In this document: piece by piece, positions 55,295 through 64,000 of the stretch
Position numbering within the stretch: position 1 is the first letter of the stretch
How the letters are laid out: each line of letters opens with the position of its first letter
Origin: Mesostigma viride
Lineage: Eukaryota > Streptophyta > Mesostigmatophyceae > Mesostigmatales > Mesostigmataceae
Assembly (NCBI GenBank): GCA_009746045.1
Contig: RPFO01000061.1
Location: 188,001 to 252,000 of the forward strand
DNA: 64,000 nt
Direction of reading: 5' to 3'
Notes under the pieces: generated by a model
Databases searched by the model: none
Told to the model about the DNA's origin: nothing
Seen by the model: the letters and a program-made list of their open reading frames with translations, nothing else
Program-made: the position numbers and the translations under genes

Positions 55295-58200
55295 GGAATG
55301 ATAATCCTTATAGGATAATGCGTTAGTTGATCTATCCTGGCACTTCGCCTCTGTCAAGTGAACTGCATCGCATCATAGCACACGTTTTTCAAGTACACCC
55401 CACATATCGCAGCGCTGCAAATCCGATAAGTGAAACGCACCACACTAGCACTGCACGTTTGCTAACTGGTGAGTTCCACCATCCTATATATATAGCACAG
55501 CCTTGTCTATACTATATATAGCACAGCATATATATAGCACAGCAAATATATAGCACAGCATATACACAGCACAGCCTTGTCTAAACGAATACCCACCCTC
55601 GTAGCACTGCAGGTTCGTTAAATTGCACTTGGCCGGCGTGGGTTCGCCGAGGCAGTCCGCGTCATCCCAGCACTCGGCTGCGTGCACACGAAAGTTTGTG
55701 CAATGGTGAGGGAAATGCTGAGGTAAAGGAACCAAGCACATAATGGCATCAGGGAAATGCTGAGGTAAAGGAACCAAGCACATAATGGCATCAGGGAAAT
55801 GCTGAGGTAAAGGAACCAAGCACATAATGGCATCAGGGAAATGCTGAGGTAAAGGAACCCAGCACATAATGGCATCAGGGAAATGCTGAGGTAAAGGAAC
55901 CAAGCACATAATGGCATCAGGGAAATGCTGAGGTAAAGGAACCCAGCACATAATGGCATCAGGGAAATGCTGAGGTAAAGGAACCAAGCACATAATGGCA
56001 TCAGGGAAATGCTGAGGTAAAGGAACCAAGCACATAATGGCATCAGGGAAATGCTGAGGTAAAGGAACCAAGCACATAATGGCATCAGGGAAATGCTGAG
56101 GTAAAGGAACCCAGCACATAATGGCATCAGGGAAATGCTGAGGTAAAGGAACCCAGCACATAATGGCATCAGGGAAATGCTGAGGTAAAGGAACCCAGCA
56201 CATAATGGCATCAGGGAAATGCTGAGGTAAAGGAACCCAGCACATAATGGCATCAGGGAAATGCTGAGGTAAAGGAACCAAGCACATAATGGCATCAGGG
56301 AAATGCTGAGGTAAAGGAACCAAGGACATAATGGCATCAGGGAAATGCTGAGGTAAAGGAACCCAGCACATAATGGCATCAGGGAAATGCTGAGGTAAAG
56401 GAACCAAGCACATAATGGCATCAGGGAAATGCTGAGGTAAAGGAACCAAGCACATAATGGCATCAGGGAAATGCTGAGGTAAAGGAACCAAGCACATAAT
56501 GGCATCAGGGAAATGCTGAGGTAAAGGAACCAAGCACATAATGGCATCAGGGAAATGCTGAGGTAAAGGAACCCAGCACATAATGGCATCAGGGAAATGC
56601 TGAGGTAAAGGAACCAAGCACATAATGGCATCAGGGAAATGCTGAGGTAAAGGAACCCAGCACATAATGGCATCAGGGAAATGCTGAGGTAAAGGAACCC
56701 AGCACATAATGGCATCAGGGAAATGCTGAGGTAAAGGAACCAAGCACATAATGGCATCAGGGAAATGCTGAGGTAAAGGAACCCAGCACATAATGGCATC
56801 AGGGAAATGCTGAGGTAAAGGAACCAAGGACATAATGGCATCAGGGAAATGCTGAGGTAAAGGAACCAAGCACATAATGGCATCAGGGAAATGCTGAGGT
56901 AAAGGAACCAAGCACATAATGGCATCAGGGAAATGCTGAGGTAAAGGAACCCAGCACATAATGGCATCAGGGAAATGCTGAGGTAAAGGAACCAAGCACA
57001 TAATGGCATCAGGGAAATGCTGAGGTAAAGGAACCAAGGACATAATGGCATCAGGGAAATGCTGAGGTAAAGGAACCAAGCACATAATGGCATCAGGGAA
57101 ATGCTGAGGTAAAGGAACCAAGCACATAATGGCATCAGGGAAATGCTGAGGTAAAGGAACCAAGCACATAATGGCATCAGGGAAATGCTGAGGTAAAGGA
57201 ACCCAGCACATAATGGCATCAGGGAAATGCTGAGGTAAAGGAACCCAGCACATAATGGCATCAGGGAAATGCTGAGGTAAAGGAACCAAGCACATAATGG
57301 CATCAGGGAAATGCTGAGGTAAAGGAACCCAGCACATAATGGCATCAGGGAAATGCTGAGGTAAAGGAACCAAGCACATAATGGCATCAGGGAAATGCTG
57401 AGGTAAAGGAACCAAGCACATAATGGCATCAGGGAAATGCTGAGGTAAAGGAACCCAGCACATAATGGCATCAGGGAAATGCTGAGGTAAAGGAACCAAG
57501 CACATAATGGCATCAGGGAAATGCTGAGGTAAAGGAACCCAGCACATAATGGCATCAGGGAAATGCTGAGGTAAAGGAACCCAGCACATAATGGCATCAG
57601 GGAAATGCTGAGGTAAAGGAACCAAGGACATAATGGCATCAGGGAAATGCTGAGGTAAAGGAACCAAGGACATAATGGCATCAGGGAAATGCTGAGGTAA
57701 AGGAACCAAGGACATAATGGCATCAGGGAAATGCTGAGGTAAAGGAACCAAGCACATAATGGCATCAGGGAAATGCTGAGGTAAAGGAACCAAGCACATA
57801 ATGGCATCAGGGAAATGCTGAGGTAAAGGAACCAAGCACATAATGGCATCAGGGAAATGCTGAGGTAAAGGAACCAAGCACATAATGGCATCAGGGAAAT
57901 GCTGAGGTAAAGGAACCCAGCACATAATGGCATCAGGGAAATGCTGAGGTAAAGGAACCAAGCACATAATGGCATCAGGGAAATGCTGAGGTAAAGGAAC
58001 CCAGCACATAATGGCATCAGGGAAATGCTGAGGTAAAGGAACCCAGCACATAATGGCATCAGGGAAATGCTGAGGTAAAGGAACCCAGCACATAATGGCA
58101 TCAGGGAAATGCTGAGGTAAAGGAACCCAGCACATAATGGCATCAGGGAAATGCTGAGGTAAAGGAACCCAGCACATAATGGCATCAGGGAAATGCTGAG

Positions 58201-61200
58201 GTAAAGGAACCAAGCACATAATGGCATCAGGGAAATGCTGAGGTAAAGGAACCCAGCACATAATGGCATCAGGGAAATGCTGAGGTAAAGGAACCCAGCA
58301 CATAATGGCATCAGGGAAATGCTGAGGTAAAGGAACCAAGCACATAATGGCATCAGGGAAATGCTGAGGTAAAGGAACCCAGCACATAATGGCATCAGGG
58401 AAATGCTGAGGTAAAGGAACCCAGCACATAATGGCATCAGGGAAATGCTGAGGTAAAGGAACCAAGCACATAATGGCATCAGGGAAATGCTGAGGTAAAG
58501 GAACCCAGCACATAATGGCATCAGGGAAATGCTGAGGTAAAGGAACCCAGCACATAATGGCATCAGGGAAATGCTGAGGTAAAGGAACCAAGGACATAAT
58601 GGCATCAGGGAAATGCTGAGGTAAAGGAACCAAGCACATAATGGCATCAGGGAAATGCTGAGGTAAAGGAACCAAGCACATAATGGCATCAGGGAAATGC
58701 TGAGGTAAAGGAACCAAGCACATAATGGCATCAGGGAAATGCTGAGGTAAAGGAACCCAGCACATAATGGCATCAGGGAAATGCTGAGGTAAAGGAACCA
58801 AGCACATAATGGCATCAGGGAAATGCTGAGGTAAAGGAACCCAGCACATAATGGCATCAGGGAAATGCTGAGGTAAAGGAACCCAGCACATAATGGCATC
58901 AGGGAAATGCTGAGGTAAAGGAACCAAGCACATAATGGCATCAGGGAAATGCTGAGGTAAAGGAACCAAGGACATAATGGCATCAGGGAAATGCTGAGGT
59001 AAAGGAACCAAGGACATAATGGCATCAGGGAAATGCTGAGGTAAAGGAACCAAGCACATAATGGCATCAGGGAAATGCTGAGGTAAAGGAACCAAGCACA
59101 TAATGGCATCAGGGAAATGCTGAGGTAAAGGAACCAAGCACATAATGGCATCAGGGAAATGCTGAGGTAAAGGAACCCAGCACATAATGGCATCAGGGAA
59201 ATGCTGAGGTAAAGGAACCAAGCACATAATGGCATCAGGGAAATGCTGAGGTAAAGGAACCCAGCACATAATGGCATCAGGGAAATGCTGAGGTAAAGGA
59301 ACCCAGCACATAATGGCATCAGGGAAATGCTGAGGTAAAGGAACCCAGCACATAATGGCATCAGGGAAATGCTGAGGTAAAGGAACCCAGCACATAATGG
59401 CATCAGGGAAATGCTGAGGTAAAGGAACCAAGCACATAATGGCATCAGGGAAATGCTGAGGTAAAGGAACCCAGCACATAATGGCATCAGGGAAATGCTG
59501 AGGTAAAGGAACCAAGGACATAATGGCATCAGGGAAATGCTGAGGTAAAGGAACCCAGCACATAATGGCATCAGGGAAATGCTGAGGTAAAGGAACCAAG
59601 CACATAATGGCATCAGGGAAATGCTGAGGTAAAGGAACCAAGCACATAATGGCATCAGGGAAATGCTGAGGTAAAGGAACCAAGCACATAATGGCATCAG
59701 GGAAATGCTGAGGTAAAGGAACCAAGCACATAATGGCATCAGGGAAATGCTGAGGTAAAGGAACCAAGCACATAATGGCATCAGGGAAATGCTGAGGTAA
59801 AGGAACCAAGCACATAATGGCATCAGGGAAATGCTGAGGTAAAGGAACCAAGCACATAATGGCATCAGGGAAATGCTGAGGTAAAGGAACCAAGCACATA
59901 ATGGCATCAGGGAAATGCTGAGGTAAAGGAACCCAGCACATAATGGCATCAGGGAAATGCTGAGGTAAGCTCATGGAAGGTAAGGGCAACGGAGCAGCAT
60001 GCACAATCCCAGCACTAGGCTGCGCGGATGTACGTCTGTTCAATGGTACGGGCACCAAGGATGTAAGGGCAATGAGGCAGTGTGGAGGGAAGGTCATGAA
60101 AGCCCAAAGGCAAGGGCAACGAGGCATTCCGCCTCATTCCAGCCCTCGATAGCGATGTGGTCAGGCAAGATTGCTACAGTGGTAAGGGCAACCAGGCAAT
60201 GTGGCGATCAGCCAACATATGGGCAACAGGGGCACTTGCTGCGCTGCAGTTTGTACGACATCCCCTGGCCCTTGGCGGCGTGGCATAAAGGTAGTGCTAT
60301 TGGCAATGGCACGCGATACAAGAATAATGCCCCACTAGGACTGTTGGCGATGGCAAGCGATAGAAGAATAATGCCCCACTAGGACTGTTGGCGATGGCAA
60401 GCGATAGAAGAATAATGCCCCGTTAGGACTGTTGGCGATGGCAAGCGATAGAAGAATAATACCCCGTTAGGACTGTTGGCGATGGCAAGCGACAGAAGAA
60501 TAATGCCCCACTAGGACTGTTGGCGATGGCAAGCGACAGAAGAATAATGCCCCACAGAGGTTGAGGAGACGATCAACACACACAAAAACAATTAACTGCG
60601 CGCACGAACACACACGGAGGCACGCGCACGCGCATGGCCACGGCCACGGCCATGGCCAGACCCACACACAGATGCACACAATATACAAATGCACACGACA
60701 CAAACACACAAAGACACACACAGCACACAAACGCACACACGCACGCACACACACACACAAACACACCCATGCACACATTGCTCGCGTGTCACTGCACCGC
60801 TTGCTCATGTATCACCACAGCTCAGGGCTGCACACTCGCCAGTTGCAAAGCCATAATGCCTGCGAACCTCAGCTTGCAAACCCACCCTGTGGGGCGCATC
60901 AGCCCTTAAAATTATGCGAGGATGAAAATTTTTTTCACATCCACGCCTGCGCATGATGCAAAGCAAGGCGTGAACGTACGAATCCACGCGCAGGTTAGGC
61001 AAGATTGTTACAATGGTGTGCGCTATACACTTGTTTGAGGACATACAGAGCAGAAGGGATGCAAGGCAAGGCGCGGACTTACGAATCCACACGCATTTGT
61101 TGTCGACCAGGTTGCAGGTGTCCCCGTTTGGGTGTCCCACGCAGTGCGTGTTGTTGACGCACTCCTCTGCACAGGGCGAGCGAGGGATGTATGAGAAGGG

Positions 61201-63323
61201 AGGGGTGCAAGCATTGAGGGAAGCATACATGCCAGCAAACACACAAGAATGAACAGCAAAAAGCAGCAAAGAGAGAAGAGGCTCAAGCATCTCATCAATC
61301 AATACCAAAGGAGAGGGAAATGCACGTATAAGCAAAGACGGGTGAAGGCAGCATGGACGATGCGAGATGTCCGGCAGGCGGTAAGCGACTCATCACACTG
61401 CATGTAGCCTAGATAGGGCTTAACACCGGCCTATTGCTACAGTATACTCTATGGTCATGCCATGCATCAGCAAAGCACCAGAATATTTCTAATGACTGCT
61501 TACATGCCGACAAATTCACTCTACCTGACCCTTGTGCCCTATCCGACCCACATGCCTTACCCAAACTCCCGCCCTGACTTTACGTCCGTGTTGCACTAAG
61601 TTTCGACCTAGACAGATGCCCACCCACCCACTCATTTGCCAATCTTTTTTGCACGAGCTTGGGTAGTTAGGAACACACACACGCACACTTGCGCGCACAC
61701 ACGCACACACACACGCACACACACACACAAACACACACACACACGCACATGCACACGCACACGCACACACACACACACACGCACACACACGCACACGCAC
61801 ACACACACACGCACACGCACACACACACACACACACAATACTATAGTGACCACACACGCACACATACATGAAGGCGGGCGCACACACACAAAAGCGATCT
61901 ACGGGGCAGGGAAGGGCAGGCATCCCACACCCAACCAGCAGCAAGTGTCGAGCCAGGCACCAGTGGCCAGAGCGAGGAAAAGCTGCACCAAATGGGCCGC
62001 CCGCACTTACGGCAGATCGAGTCCCCGTCGCAGATAGGGCGAGAAGCGGAGCAATCTGTGTCCAGGATGCACCCTGCGAACCATCCAGGCAGACACAGCC
62101 CCATCCGATACCAACATATTTATGATGAGTCACATGCCTATCAGGCTGTGCACCTAGCTCCAGTGAAACATGTTACACCCTGTTACCCCCCTCAAATACC
62201 AGTCTTAATTGAAACAACTTAGTTGGGTGCTCCGCCCAGTTCGATTGTAATGCATGCGTGAAGCTCTAGTCAGACTGCATCGCAGCCCCAGGGCTGGGTA
62301 CACAAAGCCGCGCGAGCCAAACCTGTGATGCTTAGAAAAAGAACAACGATGGGACAAAAACGCCACCAAGGATGCACGCAGCCAACGGCACCATACGACG
62401 TGGGATTCAAACTGCGGCTGAAGGAACACACAGCAACACCTCATCCACCAACAAGGGAAAAGGATCAACAGCGACGCGCCTCCCACCAACCAGGGACAAG
62501 GCACAACAGCGACGCGCAACCTACCAACCAGGGACAAGGCACAACAGCTTATAACATTACCATGCGAAAGATCCCATGCAACTACATGCCCATGTCATGC
62601 CATCTTCCTGTCCTTCGGAAAGAAAACCGTCGACCGCCTCCGTTGCGCGGCCAGACATTGCCATCAAGCAACAACTTGTGAGCCCTGTACACTTAAAGCA
62701 GGTAGCAAAACATCCGTGACCTCGGAAATCCCCAAAGAAGTGAATTCGGGCATTTTCCCCAGCCCCCTGTTCAGTGGCAACCCCTCACTCAATTGGACTA
62801 GTCAAGAAGGGATCGAGCCAAGATGAGATAGGGCACAAGGGCACCTACCCTATCTATCCGTCCCTATCGTACCCCACACTGGGCTTTTACGCACACTTGC
62901 CCTGCGTTCCAAACCTGTTTTACTCTGACAGCCTGTCACTGCCATCAAAATAGTATCTTTCCTTATCATTTAATCAAATAAGGGATAGCTCTAGCCAAGA
63001 TGGTATAGGACACGAATAGGGCACCCACCGCAGTTACCATTCAACCACACGTGTCCCATGTACTGAAACAAATTTCTGTGGCAGCCCCTCATTCCATTGC
63101 CGAGATGGGGTCCACCCACGGTGGGATAGGGCGCGATTAGGGCACCGACTATCTGCGGCTCACGCGCCCGCCTACAAAATCTGTTTCCCCAGGCAGCCCG
63201 GCCTCACTCAGACGGACCCAAACAAAGCACGCACAGATGGAATGGGGCACGTACCGCACACGCCGTTCACGCACTCATGGCCCTTGGCGTTGGTCGTGCA
63301 ATCCGCGGTGAGCTCGCATTGCA
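50868..63323 (-). CDS. Multi-exon gene: cysteine-rich modules plus Root_cap-like domain
   Basis: Nine exons are supported by GT-AG borders and consistent phase: 63255-63323, 62011-62073, 61083-61166, 55597-55677, 54610-54690, 53586-53666, 53181-53255, 51693-52567 and 50868-51200. The first seven are all phase 1-1 and lengths fit exactly. Most encode one C-x5-C-x(6-8)-C-x(4-6)-C module. The last two encode a domain with [27 protein letters not shown] and a C-terminal [13 protein letters not shown], resembling the plant Root_cap (PF06830) family. The protein is probably secreted. The true first exon is uncertain and may lie beyond 64000. Introns are swollen with repeats, one reaching 5.4 kb. 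Confidence 0.82.
51540..51655. repeat. Short degenerate repeats in intron 8
   Basis: GATGACGGGTTAYTTG-like units of 16-19 bp recur five to six times. Confidence 0.6.
51693..52567 (-). CDS. Exon 8: main part of the Root_cap-like domain
   Basis: 875 nt, phase 1 to 0, about 292 residues. It starts with [20 protein letters not shown] and contains [20 protein letters not shown] and [17 protein letters not shown]. The DPHF motif region ([37 protein letters not shown]) is followed by a long Ser/Ala-rich insertion and [20 protein letters not shown]. Acceptor CATCCGCAG, donor GGG|GTGCGT. The Ser-rich loop is not part of the plant domain as I know it. Confidence 0.82.
53181..53255 (-). CDS. Exon 7: divergent Cys-rich segment
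   Basis: 75 nt: [20 protein letters not shown] then CCSHA. Acceptor CTGGACAG. The donor T|GTGTGT at 53180 keeps phase 1, which suits exon 8, but it is weaker than the others. Its Cys spacing differs from the modules. It may be the linker to the Root_cap-like domain. Confidence 0.65.
53532..53586 (-). promoter_or_regulatory. 27-bp tandem 5' splice donors after exon 6
   Basis: CACAG|GTGCGTGCCTGTTT occurs at 53586 and again 27 bases downstream at 53559. A third decayed unit ends in AGAG|GCGTCT. Use of the second donor would add nine in-frame residues (GACLFMCLT) without changing phase. Confidence 0.7.
53586..53666 (-). CDS. Exon 6: four-Cys module
   Basis: Phase 1-1, 81 nt: [20 protein letters not shown] then IFKCST. 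Acceptor CTCGTGCAG, donor G|GTGCGT. The donor lies in a 27-bp tandem repeat, so a second in-frame donor exists at 53559. Confidence 0.87.
53933..53969. repeat. (TAG)n/(TTG)n microsatellite
   Basis: About nine TAG units followed by three TTG units, within the intron between exons 5 and 6. Confidence 0.9.
54182..54262. repeat. 20-bp tandem repeat
   Basis: ACTAGTACTAAAACAGTGCT-like units occur four times with small variations, within the same intron. Confidence 0.85.
54610..54690 (-). CDS. Exon 5: four-Cys module
   Basis: Phase 1-1, 81 nt: [20 protein letters not shown] then TSQCID. Acceptor GGCGCGCAG, donor G|GTGCGT. It is closest in sequence to exon 3. Confidence 0.88.
55190..55294. repeat. 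(CA)n, (GT)n and (CT)n microsatellite
   Basis: A compound dinucleotide tract dominated by CT, in the intron between exons 4 and 5. Confidence 0.95.
55597..55677 (-). CDS. Exon 4: four-Cys module
   Basis: Phase 1-1, 81 nt: [20 protein letters not shown] then NLQCYEG. Acceptor CACGCAG, donor G|GTGGGT. The 45-bp minisatellite starts about 35 bp upstream in the preceding intron. Confidence 0.87.
55712..59968. repeat. 45-bp minisatellite, about 95 units, in intron 3
   Basis: Consecutive units differ almost only in three variants of one site: ACCAAGCAC, ACCCAGCAC and ACCAAGGAC. The first unit lies about 35 bp from exon 4. The period of 15 codons keeps very long minus-strand frames open (up to about 1547 codons), but the tract is intronic and those frames are not genes. 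On the gene's sense strand every unit contains TTCCTTTACCTCAG, a good match to a 3' splice site. Confidence 0.95.
60005..60152 (-). pseudogene. Two relic copies of the exon 4 module
   Basis: Minus-strand CGCGCAGCCTAGTGCTGGGA (about 60015-60035) repeats the acceptor and first codons of exon 4 with GAG changed to TAG. GAGGGCTGGAATGAGGCGGA (about 60128-60150) resembles GAGTGCTGGGATGACGCGGA of exon 4, with the first Cys lost. Neither is a complete exon. Confidence 0.65.
60299..60556. repeat. 44-bp tandem repeat, about six units
   Basis: AAGAATAATGCCCCACTAGG begins every 44 bp from about 60319 to 60540. It is located in intron 3, to the right of the minisatellite. Confidence 0.9.
60570..60785. 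repeat. CA-rich microsatellite
   Basis: Interrupted (CA)n with CG steps. Long frames of alternating His/Thr or Cys/Val residues through it are spurious. Confidence 0.9.
60940..60995 (-). pseudogene. Relic of the exon 3 edge
   Basis: Plus-strand GCAAGGCGTGAACGTACGAATCCACGC resembles GCAAGGCGCGGACTTACGAATCCACAC at the exon 3 donor (61066-61092), about 100 bp away. It is a decayed tandem duplication with the donor GT still followed by ACGT. Confidence 0.6.
61083..61166 (-). CDS. Exon 3: four-Cys module
   Basis: Phase 1-1, 84 nt: [20 protein letters not shown] then DNKCVWI. Acceptor CCTGTGCAG, donor C|GTAAGT. A decayed duplicate of its 3' edge lies near 60970-60990. Confidence 0.88.
61672..61848. 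repeat. (CA)n microsatellite in intron 2
   Basis: About 175 bp of ACACAC with scattered G substitutions. Confidence 0.95.
62011..62073 (-). CDS. Exon 2: four-Cys module
   Basis: Phase 1-1, 63 nt: [21 protein letters not shown]. Acceptor TTCGCAG and donor C|GTAAGT are strong. Confidence 0.85.
62074..63254. other. Intron 1 of the Root_cap-like gene
   Basis: No further module exon is recognised. Short repeats occur (CCAACCAGGGACAAGGCACAACAG twice near 62490-62545, shown here as positions only for the full unit), and GGGCAC-type phrases recur at 62840, 63020 and 63140. Confidence 0.45.
63255..63323 (-). CDS. Exon 1 (as seen) of the Root_cap-like gene
   Basis: It encodes [22 protein letters not shown], a four-Cys module, with donor G|GTACGT. 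GGCGGCAG just before it can serve as acceptor in phase 1. The frame is also open upstream to a Met at 63492, and LPWHAALCCAAVALPCAAA before the module could be a signal peptide, so this might instead be the initial exon. Confidence 0.75.
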
Positions 63324-64000
63324 CTGCCGCCGCGCAGGGCAGGGCAACCGCCGCGCAGCACAACGCAGCATGCCAGGGCAGAGGTAGTGGTGTCAGGTCG
63401 AGCGTGATGGTGGCGGGCCAGACGAGGTGATGATGGCGGGCCAGAGCGACCGCCCCGCAGGCAGCGCAACCCATGCCAGGCGGCGCAGCCACCAGGCAGC
63501 ACGACCATGTGAGCCCATCGGGAAGTTAGTCAATCCATCCAGTGGTGTAGAGGTTCGGGGACTAGCATCGGATGCCAAGAGCAGCCACAACTTGAGCATT
63601 AGACTCGAGCAATGCGCGACTGGACAATTGTTATACCACCAATACTAGGGGTGTAACAAAACGAAGAAAATGTTGTTTCTACACACACCTACGTGCACGG
63701 CCCGGGCGCCCAGCGGTAGAACCCACGGCCCACGACCGTCACCACAATTCCTTAGGCAAGATGCCACTACCGACCCCAGAATTAATTTTTTTCCCCTATT
63801 AACCCTGGAACTCCAGGGTAATCAGACTCTTTCTTAAAACAATGAGTGGAGAACATACAAAAGGCAGGCCACATCCCGGCCGCCGATGCTCATGGGCACA
63901 CTTATTGCTTGTCGAAGGCTAGCCTTACCCCACCAAACCGCAGGGAGTGTGGGCGGGAAAATAAAAGAGGCCGACCTTAGCTAGGTGGGTTTGCTTTTGT
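63324..64000. other. Right end of window, no gene supported
   Basis: The first part may be upstream coding or signal-peptide sequence of the Root_cap-like gene (open to 63492). Beyond that no exon, RNA gene or repeat is clear. Confidence 0.4.

Noticed and set aside
55484-60127. A 1547-codon open frame (and a 1443-codon overlapping one) made of 15-residue repeats
   Set aside because: The tract is a 45-bp minisatellite within an intron of a well-supported gene. Its period divisible by three keeps frames open. The sequence before exon 4 shows proper acceptor structure.
60561-60956. His/Thr-rich and Cys/Val-rich ORFs over CA repeats
   Set aside because: These are products of dinucleotide repeats without any conserved sequence.
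63690-63725. tRNA-like phrase GGGCGCCCAGCGGTAGAACC
   Set aside because: It resembles a D arm, but no B box, T arm or acceptor pairing follows within 100 bp.

Overview
The window is nuclear DNA from a eukaryote. It has spliceosomal GT-AG introns, LTR and LINE retrotransposons primed by initiator-methionine tRNA, arrays of satellite DNA, and a gene ending in a Root_cap-type domain known from the green plant lineage. A green alga is my best guess. That is inference from protein flavour, not a database result. About 80% of the window is mobile or tandemly repeated DNA and one multi-exon host gene fills the right end.

Layout. 1-868: old repeat pieces, including a 5'-truncated insertion of an L1-like family here called L1-B. 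868-6345: a full-length L1-like element (L1-A) with a perfect 12-bp target-site duplication (TSD), two intact ORFs, tandem 5' monomers and a 3' hairpin. 7206-16404: a Ty3/gypsy-like LTR element (LTR-1, TSD GACAC, LTRs differing at 1 of 574 bases) whose integrase is cut off and followed by a GC-rich foreign ORF. 16410-20275: a purine-rich satellite holding a Ty1/copia fragment. 24341-25090 and 32783-34152: decayed L1-A copies riddled with micro-insertions, one carrying a piece of what looks like the splicing-factor gene SF3B6. 25440-32375 (minus strand): an R2/NeSL/CRE-type LINE with a restriction-like endonuclease (RLE-1) that also encodes a PHD finger, a RING-H2 finger and C2H2-like fingers, driven from nine 170-bp tandem units. 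34156-37298: two minus-strand L1-B copies. 37639-50415 (minus strand): a second LTR element (LTR-2, TSD CTGAG) with Gag, protease and a huge CAG tract but no reverse transcriptase. Its 5' LTR is split by a TTAA-flanked piggyBac-like element (46142-49899), which itself holds an intact ORF1-only L1-B copy.

50868-63323 (minus strand): a host gene with at least nine exons. Seven small phase 1-1 exons, mostly four-cysteine modules, precede two exons of a Root_cap-like domain. One intron holds about 95 copies of a 45-bp minisatellite and others hold relics of duplicated module exons.

How the parts relate. L1-A can supply endonuclease and reverse transcriptase. L1-B has only ORF1, shares L1-A's 5' signature and (TTAA)n tails, and is probably moved by L1-A machinery. 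LTR-2 likewise needs a helper. Nesting gives a relative order: LTR-2, then the piggyBac-like element, then L1-B. Most frameshifts in the young elements sit in or near G, C or T runs, so some may be long-read assembly errors rather than real decay.
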